Positions 1-5,799 of a stretch of 22,884 bases of DNA are shown here, piece by piece; the first letter of the stretch is position 1, and each line of letters starts with the position of its first letter. Both the position numbers and the translations under genes were made by a program. Source of the DNA: an uncultured Thomasclavelia sp. (GTDB lineage: Bacteria > Bacillota_I > Bacilli_A > Erysipelotrichales > Coprobacillaceae); contig CAJUOR010000016.1 in NCBI GenBank assembly GCA_910588165.1, positions 1 to 22,884 on the forward strand. Reading direction: 5' to 3'. Below the pieces are notes generated by a model, which saw only the letters and a program-made list of their open reading frames with translations, had not been told where the DNA came from and searched no databases.

Positions 1-1
1 A

Positions 2-484
2 ATATATTTTTGGAAATTTTATAAGAAATGGAAAGAAAAAGGTAGAGATGTACTGCTTGTAAATACTTTAATGTATATATACTTATCTTTTGTATTATTT
101 TTTACCTTAATGCCTATAATAACATCTTTACCATTTATATTTAATCACCCATACGATTCAATGAATTTAGTTCCGTTTATTGATGTTTTAAACGGTAGGG
201 GTGATTTTATTAGACAAGTGGTATTAAATATGATAATGACAATTCCTTTTGGTTTTTTAATGCCTTTAGTAAAAAAAGAAAATGTTAGACTATTAAAAGT
301 TGTTTTTTATACTTTTTTATTGAGTCTAGGAATTGAATTATTACAGCCTTTAATAAATGGTTTTAGATTAGCAGATATAACGGATTTAATAACTAATGTC
401 ATAGGTGGAAGTATTGGATATGTTATGTATTTAATATTCAAACCGTTAACAACTAAAATATTAAATTATGTAAGTCATAGATAA
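2..484 (+). CDS. VanZ-like membrane protein (5' end cut by the window)
   Basis: The reading frame is open from base 2 to the TAA at 482-484, so about 160 residues of a longer protein are visible. The ATG at 71 is probably internal: nothing like a ribosome binding site precedes it and the frame reads through it from the edge. The visible part has an amphipathic, Lys-rich entry, then hydrophobic segments near residues 24-42, 77-96, 100-118 and 136-150. It carries the VanZ-family pattern: a Leu/Phe-rich first helix ending in TLMPI, then a central PFGFLMPL motif, then an ELLQ helix followed by ADITDLITNVIGGSIGY. VanZ-like proteins are small membrane proteins; the founding member gives low-level teicoplanin resistance, but most homologues have no known role, so no resistance claim is made. 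Codon use is very AT-rich, more so than the GNAT gene that follows. Confidence 0.8.
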   Translation: MYFWKFYKKWKEKGRDVLLVNTLMYIYLSFVLFFTLMPIITSLPFIFNHPYDSMNLVPFIDVLNGRGDFIRQVVLNMIMTIPFGFLMPLVKKENVRLLKVVFYTFLLSLGIELLQPLINGFRLADITDLITNVIGGSIGYVMYLIFKPLTTKILNYVSHR

Positions 485-524
485 TTACAAATTATAATTT
501 GAATGTTTGGAAAGGATAAGGGAA

Positions 525-1025
525 ATGAATGTTTCATTATTTTCAGAACAATATTTTGTTCGAAAGATGTATGCCGATGATGCAGCAGAAGTATACACAT
601 TATGCTATAAAAACAGTTTATACTATCAATACTGTCCACCGTTTGTATCAGAACAGAGCATTATGAATGATATGAATGCGCTCCCACCCAACAAGGAAAT
701 GTGCGATAAGTATTATCTGGGATTTTATGATGGGGAAAAACTGATTGCTGTGATGGATTTCATCATGGCCTATCCGGATGAATTAACAGCCTTTATTGGA
801 TTTTTTATGACGGATGTGTCCATACAGAATACTGGAACAGGGAGCAAGATCATCAATGACCTGTGTGCTTATCTGTCCCGTATTGAGATGGCGAATGTCC
901 GCCTCGGTTGGGTAAAAGGGAATCCTCAAGCAGAACATTTTTGGCACAAAAATGGTTTTAGAGAAACGGGAGTTACATATGATACAGAAAACTATACCGT
1001 AATTGTTGCACAACGGGATCTATGA
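525..1025 (+). CDS. GNAT-family N-acetyltransferase
   Basis: A 166-residue protein with the GNAT plan: an N-terminal strand-helix region, a central block ending in IGFFMTDVSIQNTGTGSKII that matches the acetyl-CoA binding strand and the degenerate Q/R-x-x-G-x-G/A loop, and a C-terminal HFWHKNGFRETG block typical of motif B. Members transfer an acetyl group from acetyl-CoA to an amine; the substrate cannot be told from sequence. The frame opens with a TTG at 507, but the ATG at 525 is preferred because an AAGGATAAGGG purine run lies just upstream of it. It follows the VanZ-like gene by about 40 bases without a visible promoter or terminator between them, so the two may be co-transcribed. Its codons (for example CTC CCA CCC, GGC CTC) are less AT-biased than the neighbours', which hints at separate acquisition. 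Confidence 0.85.
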   Translation: MNVSLFSEQYFVRKMYADDAAEVYTLCYKNSLYYQYCPPFVSEQSIMNDMNALPPNKEMCDKYYLGFYDGEKLIAVMDFIMAYPDELTAFIGFFMTDVSIQNTGTGSKIINDLCAYLSRIEMANVRLGWVKGNPQAEHFWHKNGFRETGVTYDTENYTVIVAQRDL

Positions 1026-1034
1026 ATTCTAATT

Positions 1035-1078
1035 TATCTAGTGTGGATAGTTTTATGGATGACTAGTCATACTAGATA
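1035..1078. repeat. Imperfect inverted repeat after the GNAT gene
   Basis: TATCTAGT at 1035-1042 is matched by ACTAGATA at 1071-1078, extendable to 10 of 11 pairs. A GACTAGTC palindrome lies inside the loop. A's rather than T's follow on the plus strand, so this is not a standard plus-strand terminator. It may be a protein-binding site or part of a decayed mobile-element end. Confidence 0.5.
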
Positions 1079-1175
1079 AAAAAAGTAATAAGATAAAAAT
1101 CTTGATATAAAATCTATCAAAAAAAGATAGAAAAATGTTATAAAACTTATAGGAGAAGACTTAAGTAAACAATAA

Positions 1176-1301
1176 ATTACAATTTATGCGAAAGATGATA
1201 AAATTGGCAAAAATCTATTTCATAAACACTTAAAACATGGCATATTACTATTAGCGATAGAAGATTATGTTTACTCTTTTGTTATTGGAAAAAAGTTATA
1301 G
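1176..1301 (+). pseudogene. Possible decayed gene remnant (41 codons, no start)
   Basis: The stretch 1176-1301 is open for 41 codons and ends in TAG. It has no ATG or GTG start with a ribosome binding site; a TAA lies immediately upstream at 1173-1175, and the same frame is open again for 15 codons before that, back to a TAG at 1128-1130. The peptide reads like real protein (ending LAIEDYVYSFVIGKKL, with mixed charged and aromatic residues), and an AGGAGAAG purine run sits at 1151-1158. I do not recognise a family. It could equally be chance. The rest of 1026-1559 holds an inverted repeat, two terminators and otherwise nothing recognisable. Confidence 0.25.
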
Positions 1302-1332
1302 ATAACTGTGACGCTCGCTCCATTTAGATTTT

Positions 1333-1368
1333 AACTCACACTTCCTAGTAAGATATGTGAGTTTTTTT
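1333..1368 (+). terminator. Rho-independent terminator in the accessory spacer
   Basis: AACTCACA (1333-1340) pairs perfectly with TGTGAGTT (1356-1363 region) across a 15-base loop, followed by a run of T's. It would end plus-strand transcripts from the VanZ-like/GNAT/remnant stretch and marks its right boundary. Confidence 0.7.
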
Positions 1369-1520
1369 GACTTCGTTATTAGGGGATAAAAATGGTAGTT
1401 AAATTAAAGTAGATAGTATCATCAACATATTAAATATAAATTTATTTTTTGAGAAAGTGAGGATTTTCTTTTTTTATAAACTTCTATTGATTGATCTAAA
1501 TTGATATAAAAATACCAGAA

Positions 1521-1558
1521 AAAAACTAACGTTCATTTCAAATGTCGTTAGTTTTTTA
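1521..1558 (-). terminator. Terminator of the minus-strand deacetylase gene (bidirectional)
   Basis: AAACTAACG and CGTTAGTTT form a stem around a 13-base loop, flanked by A's on the left and T's on the right, so it can end transcription from either side. It sits directly after the minus-strand stop codon at 1560-1562. Confidence 0.8.
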
Positions 1559-1559
1559 A

Positions 1560-2315
1560 TTATTTTAGCTGATTTTTTAAGAAGTCCGGAACAAAAAAGC
1601 AGTGAGTATGTAGACTTGATAATAGTTTCAATCGCTCAACAATTTTTCCGTTTTGATCACCACTGACAGTCCTAAATAACAAATCGTATAGTTCGATTGT
1701 CTTGTCATCAATTTGTGAAGCGTGAGCCATAATGGCTTTTTTCTTTGCTTCATAAACTTCTGTGATGTCTACGATGGTGTTTTCATCACTAGTAAAATAG
1801 AAACCGATAATATCGACAGAATGGGCATTATCATGTTTATAATTTTCATCGAAAGGGTAGTAAGCTTGTCCGCAACGCATAAAAGCTTCTTCAACCGCTT
1901 TGCCTACTTGAAGATGAACCGGGTGCATTTCGTTTGGCAGGCGAGCATCAACTGTAAAAATAGCATTCGGCTTAACATTACGAATGACTTCAACAAGTTT
2001 TCTTACTAATTCCTCATGGACAATCGGATTGGCATCGTGATAACCTAGACAGCCTAGATTGATGACACCTAATATATCCATTGCATTAGCCGCTTCAATT
2101 TTTCTGATTTCTGCCAATTTCTCAGGGGCATAAATATTGCTACCGCCTCGTCCTTCCGTTACGGTCAATCCATAAACGGGAATCCCCATTTTGACAAGTT
2201 TAGCCATTGTGCCACCGGCTCCGATTTCATTGTCATCAGGGTGGGGTTGAATGAAAAGGGCTGAGCGAATATCTTCAAATTTTGGATAACCAAGGAGTTC
2301 TTTAATATTTACCAT
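1560..2315 (-). CDS. LmbE/PIG-L family N-acetylglucosaminyl deacetylase-like protein
   Basis: A 251-residue single-domain protein. The zinc-binding PHPDDNE motif is at residues 24-30, followed by the GAGGT turn. A second HPVH motif at 131-134 supplies the further metal ligand, after DARLPNE. A GRGGSN segment lies near 56-60. The family removes acetyl groups from N-acetylglucosamine-type substrates (GlcNAc-PI, GlcNAc-malate in bacillithiol synthesis, teichoplanin-like sugars). Which one applies here is unknown, and no other bacillithiol gene is present, so no bshB name is given. The start ATG has AGAAAGG about 5 bases upstream. The gene lies 33 bases downstream of pgi, behind pgi's terminator, with no separate promoter visible. 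It is therefore probably expressed by read-through. The protein is likely cytoplasmic, with no signal peptide. Confidence 0.88.
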   Translation of the reverse strand: MVNIKELLGYPKFEDIRSALFIQPHPDDNEIGAGGTMAKLVKMGIPVYGLTVTEGRGGSNIYAPEKLAEIRKIEAANAMDILGVINLGCLGYHDANPIVHEELVRKLVEVIRNVKPNAIFTVDARLPNEMHPVHLQVGKAVEEAFMRCGQAYYPFDENYKHDNAHSVDIIGFYFTSDENTIVDITEVYEAKKKAIMAHASQIDDKTIELYDLLFRTVSGDQNGKIVERLKLLSSLHTHCFFVPDFLKNQLK

Positions 2316-2326
2316 ATTTTCCTTTC

Positions 2327-2350
2327 TAAAAAGCGGGTTTCCCCGCTTTT
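2327..2350 (-). terminator. pgi terminator overlapping its stop codon
   Basis: A 9-bp stem of AAAAGCGGG and its complement with a 4-base loop; on the minus strand it ends in TTTTT. The pgi stop codon is inside the 5' arm and the deacetylase ribosome binding site begins right after the T-run, so it may act as an attenuator within the operon. Confidence 0.8.
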
Positions 2351-3632
2351 ATTTAACACCTGGTTTGCCAAGTAATTTGAACATATTTTTCTTATAGATT
2401 TCTACACCCGGTTGATCGAATGGGTTAACATCTAACATATAAACAGACATTGCACATGCTTTTTCGAAGAAGTAAACCATGTATCCAAATCCAAAAGCGT
2501 CCATTTTTTCAAGGTCAACCACGATATTTGGAACACCACCGGCATTTGTGTGAGCATCAATTGTTCCTTCACAAGCTTTTTTGTTGACGTAATCAACAGA
2601 TTTTCCGGCTAAATAGTTAAGGTTGTCTAAATCGTCTTCGTCGCTAGGAATAGTAACATCAGCGCTAGGTGTACCAATGCGTAAAACTGTTTCGTACAAC
2701 ACTTTAGAACCTTGTTGAATGAATTGTCCTAATGAGTGTAAATCGGTTGAGAAAGTACCGCTTGTAGGCAATGTTCCTTTGTTTTCTTTACCTTCAGATT
2801 CTCCGAATAATTGTTTCCACCATTCAGCAACCATTGCCAATTGTAATTCGTAAGTAACAAACATTTCAGCAGCATAGCCTTGTTTATTTAAAATATGACG
2901 AGCAGTTGCATATTGGTAACAATCATTAGTCATTAAATCTTCGTTATCGTAATCTTCACGAGCTAAAGCAGCTCCCTTTAACATGGCTTCAACATCGATA
3001 CCGGCTACTGCGATAGGGAATAGACCAACAGCTGTTAAAACAGAGAAACGCCCGCCGATATCATCAGGAATCACAAATGTTTCATAACCGTTATTGTTTG
3101 AAAGGACTTTTAAAGCACCTTTTTCCTTATCTGTTGTTGCGATAATTCTTTCCTTAGCTTTTTCTTTACCGTAACGTTTTTCACAAATTTCTTTAAATAC
3201 TCTAAAAGCGATAGAAGTTTCGGTTGTTGTACCGGATTTAGAAATACAGTTAATCGCAAACTCTTTATCTTTAATATATTCAATAACTTGAGCAAGATAA
3301 TTAGAAGAGAATGTATTGCCGACGTAGATGATTTCTACTTTGTTTGTAGGGTATAAACCATTGATGGCTTCAATTGCCGCACGCGCGCCTAAATAAGAAC
3401 CACCGATACCGCAAACCAATAATACATCTACTTCATTGCGAATTTTTTCAGCTACTTTGATAATACGAGCTAATTCTTCTTTATCGTAGTTTACAGGCCA
3501 GTCTAACCAACCTAGAAAATCATTTCCTTTACCTGTTTTGTTTTTTAAAACATAATGCAAATCTTTGACTTGGTTTTGATAAGTACTTAAATCTTCTTTA
3601 AGTAACGCGTTGTTTAGATTAAGCTTAATCAC
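2349..3632 (-). CDS. pgi: Glucose-6-phosphate isomerase
   Basis: Interconverts glucose 6-phosphate and fructose 6-phosphate in the cytoplasm, the second step of glycolysis and a reverse step in gluconeogenesis. The 427-residue length is normal to slightly short for the Bacillota form (about 430-450). Visible signatures are GIGGSYLGARA at 75-85, the phosphate-binding SKSGTTTE at 131-138, DDIGGRFSVLTAVG near 190-203, the GESEGK catalytic glutamate region near 277-282, and the C-terminal block with DAHTNAGGVP. The start is GTG at 3632, fixed by AGGAGG 8 bases upstream. The TAG stop of the S1-domain gene overlaps that AGGAGG, so the two are translationally coupled. A yugI-like gene next to pgi is a recurrent Bacillota arrangement. 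Confidence 0.97.
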   Translation of the reverse strand: MIKLNLNNALLKEDLSTYQNQVKDLHYVLKNKTGKGNDFLGWLDWPVNYDKEELARIIKVAEKIRNEVDVLLVCGIGGSYLGARAAIEAINGLYPTNKVEIIYVGNTFSSNYLAQVIEYIKDKEFAINCISKSGTTTETSIAFRVFKEICEKRYGKEKAKERIIATTDKEKGALKVLSNNNGYETFVIPDDIGGRFSVLTAVGLFPIAVAGIDVEAMLKGAALAREDYDNEDLMTNDCYQYATARHILNKQGYAAEMFVTYELQLAMVAEWWKQLFGESEGKENKGTLPTSGTFSTDLHSLGQFIQQGSKVLYETVLRIGTPSADVTIPSDEDDLDNLNYLAGKSVDYVNKKACEGTIDAHTNAGGVPNIVVDLEKMDAFGFGYMVYFFEKACAMSVYMLDVNPFDQPGVEIYKKNMFKLLGKPGVK

Positions 3633-3645
3633 TTTATTTATCCTC

Positions 3646-4017
3646 CTAGTATATTTTTGTCTTGGCTATCCAAATAGGAAGCATAGACTTGAGGGGGGCA
3701 AAGCCTTTTGGTGTTTCACGAATTAAGCGACGAGGGTGTTTGTAAGTTGTTCGTTTTTCACGACGTTTTAAATGATGGTCAATTGCTTTCAAACTTAACT
3801 TAGCTTGATGGCTGTCCTCATCAATATCTAAAATTTTTACCTTAACGGACTGACCGATGTGTACGAAGCTTTCTACACTTCTGACAAAATGATCAGAGAT
3901 TTCAGAGATATGGATTAAACCGCTTGAGCCGTCAGAAAGAAGGGCAAAAGCACCATAAGGTTGAATTCCGGTAATACACACTTCAACAATCTGTCCTGCT
4001 TTCAATTCGTTTTTCAC
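3646..4017 (-). CDS. yugI: S1-domain RNA-binding protein, YugI/general stress protein 13 type
   Basis: A 123-residue protein with one S1 OB-fold at about residues 6-77, including GQIVEVCITGIQPYGAF, the GLIHISEIS turn and KVKILDID. A basic linker (KRREKR) follows, and the C-terminal tail has GFAPLKSMLPIWI, which is characteristic of the YugI/CvfD group and absent from bare S1 domains of polynucleotide phosphorylase or ribosomal S1. Homologues associate with the ribosome and affect translation or stress survival; the precise role here is inferred. The start is GTG at 4017 with AGGAGG 7-8 bases upstream; the overlapping ATG at 4019 runs straight into TGA. A TATAAT on the minus strand at 4042-4047 places the transcript start just before the ribosome binding site, so the leader is very short. 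The stop codon is shared with the pgi ribosome binding site. Confidence 0.88.
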   Translation of the reverse strand: MKNELKAGQIVEVCITGIQPYGAFALLSDGSSGLIHISEISDHFVRSVESFVHIGQSVKVKILDIDEDSHQAKLSLKAIDHHLKRREKRTTYKHPRRLIRETPKGFAPLKSMLPIWIAKTKIY

Positions 4018-4041
4018 ATTGCCACCTCCTAATTCATAAAT

Positions 4042-4047
4042 ATTATA
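4042..4047 (-). promoter_or_regulatory. Candidate -10 box for the yugI-pgi unit
   Basis: A perfect TATAAT on the minus strand about 25 bases before the GTG start. The -35 is weak (TGCATT at a 16-base spacing). It lies inside the divergent promoter region shared with the PAP2-family gene. Confidence 0.5.
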
Positions 4048-4056
4048 GCACTTTTC

Positions 4057-4086
4057 TTGGACAAATGCATGAGAAATGTGTATAAT
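4057..4086 (+). promoter_or_regulatory. SigA-type promoter for the PAP2-family gene
   Basis: TTGGAC at 4057-4062, 18-base spacer, TATAAT at 4081-4086, about 25 bases before the chosen ATG. The minus-strand -10 for yugI-pgi lies within 20 bases, so RNA polymerase binding on the two strands probably interferes. Confidence 0.75.
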
Positions 4087-4111
4087 ATTATGGAAAAAAG
4101 GAAGTGAGTTA

Positions 4112-4567
4112 ATGCATCTGCCTTATTTTACATTATTGGCGCCCTTGGCAAGTCTATTGATAGCACAAGGCTTAAAACCGTTAACCCATTTTTTGAAAAC
4201 TGGGGAGTTAGATATCAAGCAGTTAAAAGCGAGTGGGGGATTGCCTAGCAGTCATACTGCGGCTGCTTCGAGCTTAGCTTGGGCAGTAGGCCTGCGCGAA
4301 GGTTTTTCCGCTTCTCTATTTGCGATTGCATTTATTTTTTCGTTAATTGTAGCTTACGATGCGATGAATGTACGCTATTTTGCCGGCGAAAATATTCGTA
4401 TTACCAAAAAACTCATCAATGATTTGGCAAATTTGGTTCCGCTTAAGATTACGGATACCGATTATCAAATTAAACTGAAAGAGGTTTTAGGACATACGGA
4501 AATTGAAGTTGTGTCAGGCTACATACTCGGTTTGCTGGTGGCAGCTGTTCTAGGATTCTGTTTTTAA
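4112..4567 (+). CDS. Divergent PAP2 family membrane protein (DUF212/YuiD type)
   Basis: A 151-residue integral membrane protein. It has the family's opening helix (PYFTLLAPLASLLIAQGLKP), then the phosphatase-like GGLPSSHTAAASSLAWAVG motif near residues 43-61, a hydrophobic helix ending in AYDAMNVRYFAG, and a C-terminal TEIEVVSGYILGLLVA helix. The SSHTA and H-T-E-hydrophobic pieces are relics of the PAP2 acid phosphatase site, but substrate and activity of this short branch are not established. The frame opens upstream at 4076; ATG 4112 is preferred because AAAGGAAGTGAG lies just before it and the promoter's -10 overlaps the upstream ATG region. It is followed 16 bases later by the NifU-like gene, probably in one transcript. 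Confidence 0.87.
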   Translation: MHLPYFTLLAPLASLLIAQGLKPLTHFLKTGELDIKQLKASGGLPSSHTAAASSLAWAVGLREGFSASLFAIAFIFSLIVAYDAMNVRYFAGENIRITKKLINDLANLVPLKITDTDYQIKLKEVLGHTEIEVVSGYILGLLVAAVLGFCF

Positions 4568-4583
4568 AGTAGAGGTGTCAGAA

Positions 4584-4811
4584 ATGAAAACAACAGAAGA
4601 AATGATTATTGAAACACTTGAGAAATTGCGCAAATATTTGCAACACGATGGTGGAGATATTGAATACGTTGGATTTAAAGACGGTATCGTTTATGTTCAT
4701 ATGTTAGGTGCTTGCGCAGGCTGTTCTTTATTAGATGCAACATTAAAAGATGGTGTTGAACAGATTTTAATTGAAGAAGTGCCGGGTGTTTTAGAAGTTC
4801 AAGCTATTTAG
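4584..4811 (+). CDS. NifU C-terminal-domain iron-sulfur scaffold/carrier protein
   Basis: A 75-residue stand-alone NifU-like (Nfu) domain. The conserved HDGGDIEYVG segment is at about residues 21-30, and the cluster-binding CAGC motif at 44-47 is followed by SLLDATLKDGVEQIL. Two such domains bridge a 4Fe-4S cluster, so it probably acts as a dimeric carrier handing clusters to apo-proteins, like B. subtilis YutI. An in-frame GTG at 4575 would add three residues, but AGAGGTG itself forms the ribosome binding site for ATG 4584, so the shorter start is chosen. It lies between the PAP2-family gene and mscL with short gaps. Target proteins are unknown; the Fe-S enzyme nearby (the radical SAM gene) is in a different unit. 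Confidence 0.92.
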   Translation: MKTTEEMIIETLEKLRKYLQHDGGDIEYVGFKDGIVYVHMLGACAGCSLLDATLKDGVEQILIEEVPGVLEVQAI

Positions 4812-4835
4812 GAAGATATATAGGGAGAAAAACAA

Positions 4836-5273
4836 ATGAAAAAGTTTTTTGGTGAATTCAGCACATTTATTATGCGTGGAAATGTCTTAGATATGGCTGT
4901 CGGTGTTATTGTCGGCGGTGCTTTCGGTAAAATCTCATCAAGTTTAGTTAACGATATCATTATGCCTATGGTTGGGATGCTTTTGGGTAAAGTTAATTTT
5001 ACGGATTTGAAAATCGTTTTACAGCAGGCAACGGTTGTTGATGGAACAGAAGTTGCGGAAATATCTATTAACTACGGTATGTTTATTCAACAGATTGTTG
5101 ATTTTTTAATTATATCAGCAGCTGTATTTGTGATGGTGAAAACTTTTAATAAATTAACTTCATTAAGAAAAAAACAAGAAGCAGTCGAAGAAGTTAAAGA
5201 AGAAGAGCCAGCTAAACCTACAACCGAAGAATTATTGATGGAAATTGTCGCTTTATTAAAAGAAGGGCGTTAA
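4836..5273 (+). CDS. mscL: Large-conductance mechanosensitive channel
   Basis: A 145-residue inner-membrane protein that opens a large pore under membrane tension to release solutes on osmotic downshock. The N-terminal amphipathic helix and TM1 carry the hallmark RGNVLDMAVGVIVGGAFGKI (about residues 14-33), followed by SSLVNDIIMPMVGMLLG. A variable periplasmic-side loop follows, then TM2 (FLIISAAVFVMVK), and the charged cytoplasmic bundle with EELLMEIVALLKE at the C terminus. Length is normal for the family. AGGGAGA precedes the ATG. It is the last gene of its plus-strand group and is followed by a terminator at 5349-5376. Confidence 0.97.
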   Translation: MKKFFGEFSTFIMRGNVLDMAVGVIVGGAFGKISSSLVNDIIMPMVGMLLGKVNFTDLKIVLQQATVVDGTEVAEISINYGMFIQQIVDFLIISAAVFVMVKTFNKLTSLRKKQEAVEEVKEEEPAKPTTEELLMEIVALLKEGR

Positions 5274-5348
5274 GGCAAGTCCTTAAAGGTTCTGCTAGGG
5301 AAAATAAGACTTTCGTTTATGGCTTAGAAAGAAAAAATATTCTAAATA

Positions 5349-5376
5349 AAACGCAGAAATTCTCTGCGTTTTTTTC
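5349..5376 (+). terminator. mscL terminator
   Basis: AACGCAGA (5350-5357) and TCTGCGTT (5363-5370) with a 5-base loop and a run of T's. It ends the PAP2-nifU-mscL unit just before the metK leader promoter. Confidence 0.88.
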
Positions 5377-5387
5377 TCTTATTTAGC

Positions 5388-5416
5388 TTGCTTTTGAAGA
5401 TTTCATTTGTTATAAT
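5388..5416 (+). promoter_or_regulatory. Promoter of the small-ORF/S-box/metK transcript
   Basis: TTGCTT at 5388-5393, 17-base spacer, TATAAT at 5411-5416. It is the only convincing promoter between the mscL terminator and metK, so the transcript should start near 5423 and include the small ORF and the riboswitch. An AT-rich hairpin of GAAAAAAT/ATTTTTTC lies near 5443-5460 in the leader. Confidence 0.7.
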
Positions 5417-5495
5417 GTCTGACGTAGTATAAATTTCTGTAGAAAAAATGTATTTTTTCATGAAAATATCACATTCTAAAACTAGGTGATAGGAA

Positions 5496-5621
5496 ATGAA
5501 AAACAGAAAAGACAAACAGATGTTAATTGCTTCAATATTGTTAGATATCGGTATGGAAGATGATGTCATCGAAGCTGTAACAAGTTTAGAAGCACAGGAA
5601 TTTTTACACTTAAAAAAGTAA
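5496..5621 (+). CDS. Small ORF (41 codons) in the metK leader, unknown function
   Basis: ATG at 5496 has a good ribosome binding site (AGGTGATAGG) 4-6 bases upstream and runs 41 codons to TAA. The product is Lys-rich at both ends with a hydrophobic/acidic middle (MLIASILLDIGMEDDVIEAV), probably one or two helices and soluble. No Met- or Cys-rich run is present, so a classical leader peptide sensing methionine is not supported. The stop codon ends 11 bases before the first strand of the S-box aptamer. I do not recognise a family. It may be a real small protein co-transcribed with metK, or a gene remnant retained in the leader. Confidence 0.5.
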   Translation: MKNRKDKQMLIASILLDIGMEDDVIEAVTSLEAQEFLHLKK

Positions 5622-5632
5622 ATTAAAAAGTT

Positions 5633-5773
5633 CTCTTATTCAGAACCACCAGATTTGGGATCGATGACGTGGTGGCAACCCTTTGTAAGAAGAAGGTGCC
5701 TAACCCAAGCAAGATTTATTCTTGAACAATAAGAGGAAGAGCCTCTACTGCTTTCCTCTAAGAAAGCTTTTTT
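5633..5773 (+). promoter_or_regulatory. SAM-I (S-box) riboswitch controlling metK
   Basis: The aptamer spans 5633-5735. P1 pairs CTCTTATT (5633-5640) with AATAAGAG (5728-5735). P2 pairs CCACCA (5646-5651) with TGGTGG (5670-5675), capped by GAT/ATC and a GATGA kink-turn half. GGCAACC and AAGGTGCC match the S-box core around a short P3. P4 is CAAGA/TCTTG (5710-5724). The P2 loop TTGGG (5655-5659) can pair with CCCAA (5704-5708), the S-box pseudoknot. The expression platform is transcriptional: AGAGGAA at 5732-5738 overlaps the P1 3' strand and can instead pair with TTCCTCT at 5753-5759, which breaks the terminator at 5750-5773. SAM binding would stabilise P1, free the terminator and shut off metK, the SAM synthase. 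Confidence 0.92.
5750..5773 (+). terminator. SAM-dependent terminator of the S-box leader
   Basis: GCTTTC (5750-5755) and GAAAGC (5762-5767) with a 6-base loop and six T's. Its 5' arm and loop are the competing partner of the antiterminator strand at 5732-5738. Confidence 0.88.
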
Positions 5774-5799
5774 ATTTACAAATAGAGGGAGGAAAAAAT

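Noticed and set aside
1722..2009. Plus-strand 95-codon frame inside the deacetylase gene
   Set aside because: Antisense to a clear LmbE-family gene and with no recognisable features.
5270..5286. TTAAGG/CCTTAA hairpin at the mscL stop codon
   Set aside because: Short and without a T-run; the true terminator is at 5349-5376.
5722..5799. Upstream extension of the metK reading frame
   Set aside because: It runs through the riboswitch terminator; the GGAGG and family N terminus fix the start at 5800.
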